64,000 nt of DNA, taken from NCBI RefSeq assembly GCF_003628555.1, contig NZ_CP021731.1, positions 372,001 through 436,000 of the forward strand, read 5' to 3'. Position 1 is the first letter of the stretch; the number at the start of each line of letters is the position of its first letter. Positions 1 to 8,565 of the stretch are shown in pieces. The notes beneath the pieces were generated by a model. That model had not been told where the DNA came from, did no database searches, and saw only the letters and a list, made by a program, of their open reading frames with translations. The translations under genes were made by a program, and so were the position numbers. The DNA is from Azoarcus sp. DN11. GTDB lineage: Bacteria > Pseudomonadota > Gammaproteobacteria > Burkholderiales > Rhodocyclaceae.

Positions 1-636
1 CGGCCCGTCGCGCCGGTCGTTGCGGACGGCCGCACGGTCGTGATCCTGGAGGCGGCGGGCGGGTGCTTCGCGCTTGCGGTCGAGGCCCTGCTCGACGAGC
101 AGGAAGTGGTGCTGAAGGCGCCGGGGAGCCTGCTCGAGCGCGTGCGCAACGTGGCCGGTGCCACGATCCTCGACAGCGGGGAGATCTGCGTCGTGCTCGA
201 TCCCCAGGATCTGTTTTTCGCGCTCCGGCATGCGGCTCCGGCCGCGCCGACGCCCGCCGCGGCGCCACAGCGGCGCAAGCGGGTGCTGCTGGCCGAGGAC
301 AGCATCACCACGCGCACGCAGGAGTGCCGCATCCTGGAGTCCGCAGGCTACGAGGTCGTCACCGCGGTCGATGGCCTCGATGCGCTGCGCAAGCTCGTGC
401 GGGGCGAATTCGATGCGGTCGTCACCGACGTCAACATGCCCACGCTCGACGGCCTTGAACTGGCCCGGCGCATCCGCTGCGAGGCCCGGCACGCCCACCT
501 GCCGGTCATCCTCGTGACCTCGCTCGCGTCGGATGCGGATCGGGTGCGGGGGCTGGAGGCCGGCGCGAACGCGTACATCACCAAACCCGGTTTCGACCAG
601 AGGGAGCTCATCGAATGCCTGGAACGCCTGATCTGA
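1..636 (+). CDS. CheA-type hybrid histidine kinase, C-terminal part (CheW-like + receiver)
   Basis: The reading frame is open from the first base, so this is the 3' part of a larger gene that begins outside the window. The first ~75 residues match the CheW-like regulatory domain that closes CheA kinases (motif LLERVRNVAGATIL). After an Ala/Pro linker comes a full receiver domain: acidic pair LLAEDS, phospho-acceptor Asp in VVTDVNMP (residue 143 of the fragment), conserved Lys in YITKPG. A receiver fused behind the CheW domain is the WspE/FrzE-like arrangement rather than classical CheA. It sits 22 nt before cheB and is co-directional with three more signalling genes, so it is probably the kinase of an alternative chemosensory pathway. 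The assignment to CheA is inferred from the domain order; the Hpt and ATPase domains are not visible. Confidence 0.9.
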   Translation, partial: RPVAPVVADGRTVVILEAAGGCFALAVEALLDEQEVVLKAPGSLLERVRNVAGATILDSGEICVVLDPQDLFFALRHAAPAAPTPAAAPQRRKRVLLAEDSITTRTQECRILESAGYEVVTAVDGLDALRKLVRGEFDAVVTDVNMPTLDGLELARRIRCEARHAHLPVILVTSLASDADRVRGLEAGANAYITKPGFDQRELIECLERLI

Positions 637-658
637 GATCGTTGCCGAGGTTTCGGCC

Positions 659-1750
659 GTGAGCGGCGTCTGGCGGCCGCCGATCCGCGTGCTGCTGGTC
701 GACGACTCGGCGGTCGCACTCGAGGTCGTCCGGCGCATGCTCGCCCCGGAACCGGCGATCCGCGTCTGCGGTACGGCGCGCGACGGCCGCGAGGCGCTGG
801 CGCTGATCCCGCGGCTCAAGCCCGACGTCGTCTGCACCGACCTGTACATGCCGGGCATGGGCGGCCTCGAATTCACCCGCGAGCTGATGGCGGCTCATCC
901 GCTGCCCATCCTCGTGCTGAGCGTCGCGGTGCAGCGCGAGCAGGCCCACACCATCTTCGAGATGCTCGAGGCCGGTGCCGTGGATATCGTCGCCAAGCCG
1001 CGCGACGGCCTGTCCGAAGCGTCGGCCGGGCTCGCCGCCGAGCTGGTGCGCAAGATCCGGGTGGCGGCCGGTGTCGTCGCGTTGCGCCGCCGCAACCGCG
1101 TGGCGCTCCCGGCTGCGGTCCCGCCCCGCCCGGCCGGACCGACCGGCGAACGCCCGCGCATCGTCGGCATCGCCGCGTCGACCGGCGGGCCGCAGGCGTT
1201 CGAGACCGTCCTGCGCCAGCTCCCGCGCGACTTCCCGCTGCCGGTGCTGTGCATCCAGCACATCGCCGAGGGCTTCATGGAAGGCCTGGTCCGGTGGCTG
1301 GCCAGTTCGGCGCCGATCGCGGTGCGTACCGCGCAGGACGGCAGCCTGCCGCAGCCCGCGACGGCCTATTTCGCGCCCGACGGCATGCACCTCGAGGTCG
1401 ACGCGCACGGGCGCCTGCGCTGCTCGCCGCAGCTGCGCGGCCAGCCGCATCGCCCATCGGCGGATCTCGCACTCGCATCGCTCGCGCGCGTGCATGGCGG
1501 CGATGCCATCGGCGTGGTGCTCACCGGCATGGGGCGCGACGGCGCCGCCGGCCTCGCCGAGATCGCCGCGGCGGGCGGCGCGACGATCGCCCAGGACGAG
1601 GAGACCAGCGTCGTCTTCGGTATGCCCGGCGCGGCGATCCGCGACGGTGCCGCCGGGCTCGTGCTGCCGCTGGGGCAGATCGCCCCGGCATTGGTGCAGC
1701 TCGCGAGGGGCGAGGCGCCGGCCGGGGCTGGCGGAGGGTTCGTGCGATGA
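659..1750 (+). CDS. cheB: Chemotaxis response regulator protein-glutamate methylesterase CheB
   Basis: This is a 363-aa protein with a GTG start. The N-terminal receiver (about 1-125) has VDDS and phospho-acceptor Asp61 in CTDLYMPGM. The C-terminal methylesterase domain (about 160-350) carries the family's catalytic triad: Ser174 in ASTGGP, His201 in IQHIAEG and Asp294 in GMGRDG. CheB removes methyl groups from (and deamidates) chemoreceptors, giving adaptation; phosphorylation by the CheA-type kinase activates it. Its length and domain order are normal. It ends in an ATGA overlap with the next gene, which implies translational coupling. In Wsp-type systems the equivalent protein is WspF. No receptor, CheW or CheR gene is in the window; they would lie upstream. 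Confidence 0.96.
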   Translation: MSGVWRPPIRVLLVDDSAVALEVVRRMLAPEPAIRVCGTARDGREALALIPRLKPDVVCTDLYMPGMGGLEFTRELMAAHPLPILVLSVAVQREQAHTIFEMLEAGAVDIVAKPRDGLSEASAGLAAELVRKIRVAAGVVALRRRNRVALPAAVPPRPAGPTGERPRIVGIAASTGGPQAFETVLRQLPRDFPLPVLCIQHIAEGFMEGLVRWLASSAPIAVRTAQDGSLPQPATAYFAPDGMHLEVDAHGRLRCSPQLRGQPHRPSADLALASLARVHGGDAIGVVLTGMGRDGAAGLAEIAAAGGATIAQDEETSVVFGMPGAAIRDGAAGLVLPLGQIAPALVQLARGEAPAGAGGGFVR

Positions 1751-3153
1751 CGGCGAACGCACCTGCCGCTCTCGGAGCGGTGCTGATCGTCGAGGACAGC
1801 CCGGTGCAGGCGGAAATGCTGCGGCGTGTCGTCGAAGGCGCCGGCTATGCGGTGCTGAGCGCCGGCGACGGTGCGACGGCGTTGACGCTGGCGCGCCAGC
1901 ACCGCCCTGCGGCGGTCGTGAGCGACGTCAGCATGCCGGTCATGGACGGTTACGAGCTGTGCCGGCGCCTGCACGACGAGGAAGGGCTCGCGGGCATTCC
2001 GGTCGTCCTGCTGACTTCCCTCGCCGACACCGACGACGTCATCCGCGGCCTGAACGCGGGCGCCGATTGCTACGTCACCAAGCCCTATGACGAAGCCCTG
2101 CTGCTCGCCAGCCTGCGGGCGCAGATCGAGGCGCCGCCGTCGCCGTCGTGCGCAGGAGGGTGCCCGCCGATGCGGCTGCGCCTCGGCGACGCCGTGCACG
2201 AGGTGAGGCCGCGCGACGCGCGCCAGCTGGTCGGGCTGCTGGTGTCCACGTACGAGAGTGCGGTGCACCAGAATCGCGAGCTGCGCAGGATGCAGGAACG
2301 GCTGCTCGCTGCGAATCGCGAGCTGGAGGCCTCGAACCGCACCCTCGAGGCTGCCTATGCGGAACTGCGCGAGACCCAGTCGCGCCTCGTGCAGTCGGCC
2401 AAGATGGCCTCGCTCGGCGAGCTGGTGGCCGGGGTGGCGCACGAGATCAACAATCCGCTGGCCTTCGTGCTGAACCATCACGCGACGGTGTCGCGCGCGC
2501 TGGTGCAGGTCGAAGCGGAGGCGCGGCCGCATCTGTCGCCCGAACGTGCGCGGCTGCTGGACAAGGCGGAAGAGCGCCTCGCCGACATGGCGGGCGGGCT
2601 CGAGCGCATCCGTGACCTGGTGGTCAAGCTGCGCACCTTTTCCCGGCTCGACGCGGGCGAAATCCGCACGATCGACGTCGAGGAGGCGATCGATGCGGTG
2701 CTGACGTTGCTGCAGCACCGCATCCGCGACCGCATCCGCGTGACGCGGTGCAGCGGGCCGGCGCACGGGCTCGACTGCTACCCGGGGCCGTTCAACCAGG
2801 TCCTGATGAATCTGCTCGCCAATGCGATCGACGCGCTCGACGCCGCGGCGGGCGGCGGGGAAATCACCATCACCACCTTCCAGGACGAAGAGATGATGAG
2901 CATCGAGGTCGCCGACAACGGCAAGGGCATGTCCGAGGCCGTGCGCGAACGGATTTTCGAACCCTTCTTCACGACCAAGGGGGTCGGCGAAGGGACCGGG
3001 CTGGGCTTGTCGATCTCCTTCGGCATCGTCCGGCAGCACGGTGGCACCCTCGAGGCGTTCAGCGAGGAAGGCGCCGGCACGCGCATGGTGGTCCGCCTGC
3101 CGCTGCGGCAGACGGCGCCCCGCGCCGCGACGAACACGGGAGCACAAACATGA
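1747..3153 (+). CDS. Receiver-histidine kinase hybrid (REC-coiled coil-HisKA-HATPase)
   Basis: This 468-aa soluble protein starts at an ATG overlapping the cheB stop. An N-terminal receiver (about 13-130; VVSDVSMPVMDG, YVTKPYD) is followed by a predicted coiled coil rich in Glu/Leu/Arg (about 165-215), a dimerisation/phosphoacceptor helix with His232 in VAHEINNP, and an HATPase domain with the N box (LLANAIDAL), G1 (DNGKGM) and G2 (GTGLGLS) motifs. There are no membrane segments, so its input is probably phosphorylation of its own receiver by the upstream CheA-type kinase, making it a second kinase in the cascade. Its stop overlaps the start of the next gene (ATGA). The partner relation is inferred from gene order. 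Confidence 0.93.
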   Translation: MTANAPAALGAVLIVEDSPVQAEMLRRVVEGAGYAVLSAGDGATALTLARQHRPAAVVSDVSMPVMDGYELCRRLHDEEGLAGIPVVLLTSLADTDDVIRGLNAGADCYVTKPYDEALLLASLRAQIEAPPSPSCAGGCPPMRLRLGDAVHEVRPRDARQLVGLLVSTYESAVHQNRELRRMQERLLAANRELEASNRTLEAAYAELRETQSRLVQSAKMASLGELVAGVAHEINNPLAFVLNHHATVSRALVQVEAEARPHLSPERARLLDKAEERLADMAGGLERIRDLVVKLRTFSRLDAGEIRTIDVEEAIDAVLTLLQHRIRDRIRVTRCSGPAHGLDCYPGPFNQVLMNLLANAIDALDAAAGGGEITITTFQDEEMMSIEVADNGKGMSEAVRERIFEPFFTTKGVGEGTGLGLSISFGIVRQHGGTLEAFSEEGAGTRMVVRLPLRQTAPRAATNTGAQT

Positions 3154-6071
3154 CAGGCCCGACACCCCTTGCAGCGATGCCGGAGGCGTCGTTCGCGTAT
3201 GTCAGCGAGCGTCCGGTGGTGCTGGCCGTGGACGACGAGCCGCAGATCCTTGCGGCGATCGTCGATACGCTCGAGGACGAGTGCATCGTGCACACCGCGC
3301 TGTCGGCCGAAGCGGCGATCGCCCTCATCCCCGAACTGCCGGATCTGTCGGTGCTGCTGTCGGACCAGCGCATGCCGGGCATGTGCGGCGACGCGCTGCT
3401 CGCGCAGGCGCGCGGGCTCTCGCGCGCCGCGGCCATCATGGTCACCGGCTATGCGGACCTCGATGCGGTGGTGCGCGCGGTGAACAGGGGGCGCATCTTC
3501 GGCTACATTACCAAGCCGTGGAACCAGGACCAGCTGCGCCTGATGGTGCAGTCGGCCCACGCGCATTACCGCCTGCAGCGCGAACTGCTCGCCGAGCAGC
3601 GCCTGCTGCGCGAGTTCATGGACAACAGTCCCGACCTGGTCTTCTACCAGGACGGCGGCCAGCGCTTCATCCGCGCCAACGGGCAGGCCGCGCACCTGCT
3701 GGGCAGCGACGGGCCCGAGGCGCTGATCGGGCGCACCGCTGCCGAGTTGCTCCCCGATGCCGAGTCGGCGGGACTGTGGGACCCGGCCGAACACGAGCGC
3801 GTGCTGCGCAGCGGCGAGCCGTCACGCGAGCAGTGCGTGCGCGTGCGCCTGCCCGGCAGCACGGAATGGCGCTGGTTTTCGACGACGCGCGCGCCGATCC
3901 GCAACGATCGCGACGAGGTGGTCGGCGTGGTGGGCGTCTCGCGGGACGTCACCGAGCGTCTCGGCGTGCTGGAGGCCTTGCGCCTGCGCGAGCGGGCGAT
4001 CGAGGCGAGTGTGCACTCCGTTTCCATTGTCGACTGCCAGCAGCCGGATCTTCCGATCGTGTACGTGAACCCGGCTTTCGAGCGCATCACCGGCTACCGC
4101 GCGGAGGAGGCCATCGGACGCAATCCCCGTTTCCTGCATGGCGCGGACCGCGACCAGCCCGGCCTGGACGAGATCCGCGTGGCGGTCCGCGAGCGTCGCG
4201 CGGGGCATGCGGTCTTCCGCAACCATCGCAAGGACGGTCGCGTCTACTGGGCGGATCTGCACATCGCGCCGGTATGCGACGAGGCGGAGCGCTGCACCCA
4301 CTTCGTCGGCATCCAGTACGACGTCACGGAACGGCTCCGCTACCAGGAAGAGCTCGAACGGCACGCCAATTTCGACAGCCTCACGGGGGTCGCGAATCGC
4401 AATCTCCTCGACGACCGTCTCGCGCAGGCGCTGGCGAATGCGAATCGCCACCAGCATTCGGTCGGGGTGCTGTCGATCGATATCGACCGCTTCGGCGGCC
4501 TCGTCGGCTCCTTCGGTCATGCGGCGGGCGACGACGTCCTGCGCCACGTCGCCGCACGGCTCGCCGCCCTGGTCCGCGAGGGCGACACCGTGGCACGCGT
4601 CGGGGTAGACGACTTCGTCGTCGTACTGGGCGATCTGGCCGGGGTCGATGCCGCCGGCGTGATCGTGCGCCGGATTCTCGACGAGATTGCCCGGCCGTTC
4701 GCCGTCGACGGCCGCGAGTTCACGGTCACGGCAAGCATGGGCGTGTGTCTCTACCCCGGCGACGGCGACAACCCGGCGGTGCTGCTGCAGCATGCCAACA
4801 TCGCGCGACTCGAGGCGCGCAGCGCCGGCGGCAACCAGTACTGCTTCGATACCCCGGCGATGAACGCGGCCGTCGTGCAGCGCCAGGCACTCGAGCATGC
4901 GTTGCGCGGTGCGCTCGAACGCAGCGAGTTCGTGCTGCACTACCAGCCGCGCGTGAACCTGCGCGACGGCGCGATTGTCGGGATGGAGGCGTTGCTGCGC
5001 TGGCAGCATCCCGAACTCGGGCTGGTTCCGCCGATGGAGTTCATTCCGCTGGCCGAGGAAACCGGCCTGATCGTGCCCATCGGCGAATGGGTGATCGGCG
5101 CCACATGCCGCCAGATCCGGCGCTGGCGGGACCGCGGGCTCACGGTCCCGCCGGTCGCGATCAACCTCTCGGCCCGGCAGTTCCGTTCCGGCGGGCTGGA
5201 TCGCACGATTGCCGCCGCGCTCGCAGCCACGGGGCTGGATGGCGCACAGCTCGAACTCGAGATTACCGAAAGCACGGCGATGACCGATGTCGGCGAGGCG
5301 GTTGCGGCGATGCAGAAATTCAAGGCGCTCGGCATGTCGCTGGCCCTCGACGACTTCGGCACCGGCTATTCGAGTCTCGCCTACCTGAAGCGCTTCCCCA
5401 TCGACTACCTGAAGATCGACCGCGCCTTCGTGAGTGACGTGGTGACCGAGCCCGGCGATGCCGCGATCTGCATCGCGACGATCCGGCTGGCGCACAGCCT
5501 GCGGCTCCAGGTGATCGCCGAGGGGGTCGAGAACGAGGCGCAGATGGAGTACCTGCGGCGGCAAGGGTGCGACGAGATCCAGGGCTATCATTTCAGCCCG
5601 CCGGTGGAGGACGAGGCGCTCGCGGCGATGCTGGGCGAGGGCGCACGCATGGCGCTGGCGACGCCCGCCGAGGACGCCCCGCTCCCGACGCTGCTGCTGG
5701 TCGACGACGAGCCGCACGTCCTGAGTGCGCTCAAGCGGCTGCTGCGCCATGATGGCTACCGCATCCTGACCGCGGCCTCGGCGCGCGAGGGGCTCGACGT
5801 CCTGGCCCGGGAGCCGGTGCAGGTCCTGCTGTCGGACGAACGCATGCCCGGCATGAACGGCAGCGAGTTCCTGATGCGCGTGAAGGAACTGCACCCCGAC
5901 ACGGTGCGGATGGTGCTTTCGGGCTATGCCAACGTCGACGCCATCACGCGCGCGATCAACAACGGGGCGGTGAGCAAGTTCCTGCTCAAGCCGTGGGACG
6001 ATGAGGAACTGCGCGTCACGATCCGCGAGGCGTTCGCGCGTGCAGGCGCGGGCGAGGTGGCGGAACCATGA
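3150..6071 (+). CDS. REC-PAS-PAS-GGDEF-EAL-REC cyclic-di-GMP signalling protein, probable phosphodiesterase
   Basis: A 973-aa protein. Domains in order: receiver (about 20-140, Asp72 in LLSDQRMPGM), PAS (about 150-275), second PAS with its PAC segment (about 285-400), GGDEF (about 405-570), EAL (about 585-825), second receiver (about 845-965, Asp896 in LLSDERMPGM). The cyclase signature reads GVDDF instead of GG(D/E)EF, so cyclase activity is doubtful. The EAL domain keeps the residues expected of an active enzyme: E612 region EALLRW, NLSARQF, EITEST, DDFGTGYSS, YLKIDRAF, AEGVE and QGYHFSPP. It should therefore hydrolyse c-di-GMP, controlled by phosphorylation at both ends. The second PAS resembles LOV domains (GRNPRFLHG) but has Pro where flavin-binding LOV domains have the adduct Cys. 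It is translationally coupled to the kinase before it. Confidence 0.93.
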   Translation: MTGPTPLAAMPEASFAYVSERPVVLAVDDEPQILAAIVDTLEDECIVHTALSAEAAIALIPELPDLSVLLSDQRMPGMCGDALLAQARGLSRAAAIMVTGYADLDAVVRAVNRGRIFGYITKPWNQDQLRLMVQSAHAHYRLQRELLAEQRLLREFMDNSPDLVFYQDGGQRFIRANGQAAHLLGSDGPEALIGRTAAELLPDAESAGLWDPAEHERVLRSGEPSREQCVRVRLPGSTEWRWFSTTRAPIRNDRDEVVGVVGVSRDVTERLGVLEALRLRERAIEASVHSVSIVDCQQPDLPIVYVNPAFERITGYRAEEAIGRNPRFLHGADRDQPGLDEIRVAVRERRAGHAVFRNHRKDGRVYWADLHIAPVCDEAERCTHFVGIQYDVTERLRYQEELERHANFDSLTGVANRNLLDDRLAQALANANRHQHSVGVLSIDIDRFGGLVGSFGHAAGDDVLRHVAARLAALVREGDTVARVGVDDFVVVLGDLAGVDAAGVIVRRILDEIARPFAVDGREFTVTASMGVCLYPGDGDNPAVLLQHANIARLEARSAGGNQYCFDTPAMNAAVVQRQALEHALRGALERSEFVLHYQPRVNLRDGAIVGMEALLRWQHPELGLVPPMEFIPLAEETGLIVPIGEWVIGATCRQIRRWRDRGLTVPPVAINLSARQFRSGGLDRTIAAALAATGLDGAQLELEITESTAMTDVGEAVAAMQKFKALGMSLALDDFGTGYSSLAYLKRFPIDYLKIDRAFVSDVVTEPGDAAICIATIRLAHSLRLQVIAEGVENEAQMEYLRRQGCDEIQGYHFSPPVEDEALAAMLGEGARMALATPAEDAPLPTLLLVDDEPHVLSALKRLLRHDGYRILTAASAREGLDVLAREPVQVLLSDERMPGMNGSEFLMRVKELHPDTVRMVLSGYANVDAITRAINNGAVSKFLLKPWDDEELRVTIREAFARAGAGEVAEP

Positions 6072-6128
6072 ACCGCGGACGCGGGCAGGCCGCAGCGCGG
6101 CAACTGCACGGTCTTCGGGGCGGGTGAC

Positions 6129-6590
6129 ATGGCGGACAACCGGCCGGACGGGCCGAACGCGGGGCTCGATGCCGCGCTGTATGCCGGCCTGGCGGAAATT
6201 GCCGCCGATACGTTTCCCAAGCGCTGCGCCGCGTGCGGCCGCAGTTATCGCGACGTCGATGATTACGTCGCACAGACGCAGCGCGTGGGCAGCGGCGGCA
6301 GCGGCCTCAGGCAGACGGTGGGCGACGACGGACAGGTGATCGTCGAACTGTTTCGCAACTGTGTGTGCGGTTCGACGCTGCTGGAGCTCTTCCACAACCG
6401 CCGCGATGTCGGCGAGGCGGGGCTGCGCCGCCGCGCGCGCTTCGGCGAACTGATCGAGATGCTGGTGGCGCGGGGACTCGAGCGCGAACAGGCACGCACC
6501 GAGCTGCTCAAGCTCCTGCGCGGGGAGCCGTCGGCGATCCTGACGGCGCGTCCGCCCGGCGGGGCCGGCATTCCCGAAGACGGGGAATGA
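6129..6590 (+). CDS. Conserved hypothetical cysteine-rich protein
   Basis: A 153-aa protein that I do not recognise. It begins 57 nt after the EAL-receiver gene on the same strand, so it may be the last gene of the chemosensory operon. It has two cysteine pairs, KRCAACGRSY near residue 34 and FRNCVCGST near residue 80, which could form a zinc site, followed by a charged helical segment (about 95-135) rich in Arg/Glu/Leu. There is no signal peptide or membrane segment. The codon use and high GC third positions match its neighbours, which supports it being a real gene. The function is unknown; a zinc-stabilised adaptor for the signalling proteins upstream is only a guess. Confidence 0.75.
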   Translation: MADNRPDGPNAGLDAALYAGLAEIAADTFPKRCAACGRSYRDVDDYVAQTQRVGSGGSGLRQTVGDDGQVIVELFRNCVCGSTLLELFHNRRDVGEAGLRRRARFGELIEMLVARGLEREQARTELLKLLRGEPSAILTARPPGGAGIPEDGE

Positions 6591-6649
6591 GGCGGCCCAC
6601 CGGGGCGCCGCGTCGGCGTTATTGACCCGGCAAGTTAATAGATCACCAC

Positions 6650-6711
6650 CCGTTCGCCGTGAACCCGTCGAAGGGTGTTGGCAGGACTTCGACGGGGCTC
6701 GGTCCGAACGG
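6650..6711. repeat. REP-like extragenic palindrome
   Basis: Outer arms CCGTTCG (6650-6656) and CGAACGG (6705-6711) enclose a perfect 10-bp inverted repeat, CCCGTCGAAG (6664-6673) and CTTCGACGGG (6687-6696). The arrangement resembles the dispersed palindromes of the type CGTTC...TGTCGAA...TTCGACA...GAACG found between genes in many high-GC proteobacteria. It lies between two converging genes and may also act as a bidirectional transcription barrier, but it has no T-tract. Confidence 0.6.
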
Positions 6712-6733
6712 CAGCATCCGGCTGCTGGGGCGC

Positions 6734-8410
6734 TTACTCGACGTGGTAGCGGCGCTGCACGACGCGGAAGCGGTTGGCGACGAAGGCGCTGTCGGCGTAG
6801 CTCGCGTTGGCCGCCGGGTTCATGCCGACGCCGTGGTAGTCGGAGAAGCCCGCCGACTGGTTCACGAACACGCCGCCGGTGAGGTTGATCGACAGCGCGA
6901 CGCCCGCACGCCAGGTCGCCTCGGTCATCGCGTCGACGACTTCGGCCTTGCTCGAATACACGCCGACCGTCAGCGCGCCGTGCTCGCGCACGATGCGCTC
7001 CGACAGCGCCACTGCCGCGGCGCCGTCGGCGGTCTTCACGACGAAGGCGATCGGGCCGAAGCGCTCTTCCATGTAGGCCTTTTCATCCGCGGCGTCGCAC
7101 GCGAGCAGCACCGGGCTGCGCACTTCGGCGCCGGGGAATTCGGCGTGCTCGATCTTCGCCGACGCGCGCACGACGCGGCCGTACTCGGGGGCCTCGGCGA
7201 TGCGGCGCAGCGTGTCGGGCGACTGGATCGCGCCCAGCACCGCGGTTGCGACCGCGGGGTCGGCGAGGAACTTGTCGACCGCTGCGGCGAGGTCGGTGCA
7301 GACGTCGTCGTAGCTCTTGCGGCCCTGGTCGGTGTCGATGCCATCGGCCGGCACGAGGATCGCCTGCGTCGTCGTGCACATCTGGCCGGAGTACAAGCAC
7401 AGCGTGAAGGCGAGGTTCCTGAGCATCGCCTTGTACTGGTCGGTCGATTCGATGACGACGTTGTTCACGCCGGCGAGCTCGGCATACACCTGCGCCTGCT
7501 TCGCGTTGTCGATGAGCCAGTGGCCGAAGCTGTTGCTGCCGGTGAAGTCGATCGATTTCACCGCCGGATGCTTCGCCAGCGCCTGTGTGGCTTCGCGCTT
7601 GTCGAAGGCCGCGAGCGTGACGAGGTTGGGGTCGAGGCCGGCCTCGGCGAGCACTTCGCGCGCGATGCGCACGGTGATCGCGGCGGGCAGGATCGCGTTC
7701 TGGTGCGGCTTGACGATCACCGGGTTGCCGGTCGCGAGCGCGGCGAAGAGGCCCGGGTAGGTGTTCCAGGTCGGGAAGGTGCCGCAGCCGACGACCAGCG
7801 CGACGCCGCGGCCGACGACCTCGAAGTGCTTCTTCATCTTCAGCGGCGGGTTCTTGCCCTGCGGCTTCTCCCACACCGTCTCGTGCGGGATGAACTTCAT
7901 CTCGCGGTACGCGTAGGCGACCGCTTCGAGGCCGCGGTCCTGCGCGTGCGGGCCGCCCGCCTGGAAGGCCATCATCCAGCCCTGGCCGGTCGTCAGCATC
8001 ACCGCGTGGGCGATCTCGAAGCTGCGTTTGTTGAGGCGCTCGAGGATCTCCAGGCACACGCCGGCACGCCCCTGCGCGCCGATGCGCTGCCAAGCGGGCA
8101 TCGCGGCCTGCGCGGCGGCGATCAGCGCGTCGGCGTCGCACACCGGATAGCGCACGCCCAGCTCGACGCCGTAGGGCGAACGCTCGGTCGTCATCCAGCC
8201 GGCCTGGCCGGGCTGGCCGAGCTCGAAATCCTGGCCGAAAGTGGCCTCGACCGCCTTGCGGCCGTCTTCCTGCGCGGTTTCCCCGTACACCTTGGGGCTG
8301 GGCATCTCGGGGTAGGGCGTCCAGTAGCCGCGGGCGTGGATCGCCTGGACGGCGGCTTCGAGGGGCGCGTGGTGCTTGTCGAACAGCTGGGCGGGCGTGA
8401 CGTGGGACAT
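6734..8410 (-). CDS. paaN: Phenylacetate degradation aldehyde dehydrogenase PaaN (PaaZ-type without hydratase domain)
   Basis: A 558-aa protein; the ATG at 8410 follows a GAGGAGA ribosome site. The aldehyde dehydrogenase fold is visible through the likely nucleophile Cys345 in GQMCTTTQ, the cofactor region VVGCGTFPTWN and a Lys/Pro motif (VIVKPHQN). The family (PaaN, close to the dehydrogenase half of E. coli PaaZ) oxidises the semialdehyde formed after oxepin-CoA ring cleavage to the 3-oxo-dehydrosuberyl-CoA acid. Unlike the 681-aa E. coli PaaZ, it ends without the MaoC-like hydratase domain, so ring hydrolysis must come from another protein. It is transcribed divergently from paaG across a shared control region. 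An in-frame extension upstream to 8581 lacks a ribosome site and would run into the operator. Confidence 0.93.
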   Translation of the reverse strand: MSHVTPAQLFDKHHAPLEAAVQAIHARGYWTPYPEMPSPKVYGETAQEDGRKAVEATFGQDFELGQPGQAGWMTTERSPYGVELGVRYPVCDADALIAAAQAAMPAWQRIGAQGRAGVCLEILERLNKRSFEIAHAVMLTTGQGWMMAFQAGGPHAQDRGLEAVAYAYREMKFIPHETVWEKPQGKNPPLKMKKHFEVVGRGVALVVGCGTFPTWNTYPGLFAALATGNPVIVKPHQNAILPAAITVRIAREVLAEAGLDPNLVTLAAFDKREATQALAKHPAVKSIDFTGSNSFGHWLIDNAKQAQVYAELAGVNNVVIESTDQYKAMLRNLAFTLCLYSGQMCTTTQAILVPADGIDTDQGRKSYDDVCTDLAAAVDKFLADPAVATAVLGAIQSPDTLRRIAEAPEYGRVVRASAKIEHAEFPGAEVRSPVLLACDAADEKAYMEERFGPIAFVVKTADGAAAVALSERIVREHGALTVGVYSSKAEVVDAMTEATWRAGVALSINLTGGVFVNQSAGFSDYHGVGMNPAANASYADSAFVANRFRVVQRRYHVE

Positions 8411-8532
8411 CGAGGGTCTCCTCTGGTGGCGGATCGGGGCTTCTGCGGCCCCCTGCGGATCGGTGGCGCTGACCTCGTTATAGCGGCCGGCGCGTTGTTG
8501 CGCTGCGGGGAAACTTGTCAAGCAAAAAACTG

Positions 8533-8562
8533 TTGTCTTTTGATCTGGATCAAGCTTACTAT
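8533..8562 (+). promoter_or_regulatory. Candidate sigma70 promoter for paaGHIK
   Basis: TTGTCT (8533-8538) and TACTAT (8557-8562) are separated by 18 bp and would start transcription near 8569, about 165 nt before the paaG start codon. The placement is by eye and is supported by the local AT-richness and by two regulator-like sites on top of it. Confidence 0.5.
8540..8553. promoter_or_regulatory. FNR/Anr-type binding site
   Basis: The sequence TTGATCTGGATCAA matches the FNR consensus TTGAT-N4-ATCAA at every defined position. It sits between the proposed -35 and -10 elements of the rightward promoter, a position where an FNR-family protein would be expected to repress under low oxygen. Confidence 0.7.
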
Positions 8563-8565
8563 TGA

